Source: an uncultured Lachnospiraceae bacterium
GTDB lineage: Bacteria; Bacillota; Clostridia; Lachnospirales; Lachnospiraceae
Assembly: GCA_910579325.1 (NCBI GenBank)
Contig: CAJTTU010000078.1
Coordinates: forward strand, 11,671 to 17,035
Direction of reading: 5' to 3'
Length of the DNA: 5,365 nt
The position numbers were made by a program, and so were the translations under genes. The notes below the pieces were generated by a model that saw only the letters and a program-made list of their open reading frames with translations, did not search any database and was not told where the DNA came from. Below, piece after piece: positions 5,219-5,365 of this stretch; within the stretch, counting starts at the first letter, position 1; each line of letters starts with the position of its first letter.

Positions 5219-5240
5219 ACAAAAGTGGATATGATATCCT
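5212..5240 (+). promoter_or_regulatory. Second stable-RNA promoter, likely for the rRNA operon
   Basis: TTGACA (5212-5217) is perfect. TATCCT (5235-5240) lies 17 bases later and is the best-spaced -10. TATATA (5240-5245) and TATGAT (5230-5235) are alternatives with poorer spacing. It lies between the tRNA and the rRNA-type leader, so it would be the promoter nearest the rRNA operon. Confidence 0.8.
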
Positions 5241-5246
5241 ATATAA

Positions 5247-5365
5247 GCTGTCGACGAGAAACACAAACAGACAGTAAGAGAACTTCAAAGAACCTTGATA
5301 ATTGAACAGTATAACCAACCCTGAAAAATTTCTTTTAAAAGATTTTATTTCAGAACGAAAACCAA
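5247..5365 (+). other. Probable rRNA operon leader (16S gene beyond the window)
   Basis: The stretch has no open frame on the + strand. At 5285-5309 it carries TCAAAGAACCTTGATAATTG, which resembles the CAAAGAACCTTGAAAA-type sequence that stands ahead of 16S and in rRNA spacers of many Firmicutes and is linked to antitermination. An AT-rich imperfect stem follows: CTGAAA (5321-5326) with TTTCAG (5348-5353), enclosing the 12-bp palindrome TCTTTTAAAAGA (5331-5342). The conserved 16S start (AGAGTTTGATC type) is not reached, so the identification is inference from the leader and promoter. Confidence 0.68.

Noticed and set aside
5100..5318. Minus-strand 72-codon frame containing GFEPSRRVNDLHP
   Set aside because: Its end is the antisense of the tRNA-Ser gene; this is a well-known source of false 'hypothetical proteins'. 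The rest covers promoter and leader DNA.
1..5365. CRISPR array, insertion sequence or phage genes
   Set aside because: No regularly spaced repeats, transposase, terminal inverted repeats or phage proteins are present in any frame.

Overview
The window looks like the chromosome of an anaerobic, low-GC Firmicute, most likely a Clostridia/Lachnospiraceae-type gut or acetogen-like bacterium. The reasons are AT-rich intergenic DNA, strong AGGAGG-type ribosome binding sites, consensus sigma-A promoters with A-tracts, a tRNA-Ser gene without an encoded CCA end, and a corrinoid/tetrahydrofolate methyl-transfer cluster typical of demethylating anaerobes. No taxonomic marker gene is complete in the window, so this is inference.

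Layout, all on the + strand. Bases 1-404 hold the C-terminal end of a LysR-type regulator and end in a near-perfect intrinsic terminator (431-465). A short control region with a TATAAT box and an 18-bp perfect palindrome leads into an operon: a 12-helix MFS transporter (575-1765), a URO-D-fold methyltransferase resembling O-demethylase MT I enzymes (1780-2952), a previously easy-to-miss 43-codon ORF with its own strong RBS (3119-3250), two hairpins, a corrinoid protein with the DxHxxG cobalamin motif (3396-4034), and a methyltetrahydrofolate:corrinoid methyltransferase (MT II) whose start overlaps the corrinoid gene stop (ATGA). The MT II frame is broken by one extra base near 4466-4471; removing it restores a 269-residue protein with the pterin-site residues in register.

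The genes suggest one pathway. The MFS protein would import a methylated (probably methoxylated) compound, or export the demethylated product. MT I would move the methyl group to the cobalt of the corrinoid protein, and MT II would pass it to tetrahydrofolate for the Wood-Ljungdahl or one-carbon pathway. The LysR protein is the obvious candidate regulator. The substrate cannot be read from the sequence. The corrinoid-reactivating protein such systems need is absent here, and the frameshift raises the question whether the last step works in this strain.

From about 4842 the content changes to stable RNA: a hairpin after MT II, a perfect-consensus promoter (4964-4992), tRNA-Ser(GCT) at 5065-5152, a second promoter with an almost identical upstream block (5212-5240), and a leader of the type that precedes 16S rRNA in Firmicutes. 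The 16S gene itself would begin just beyond the window.
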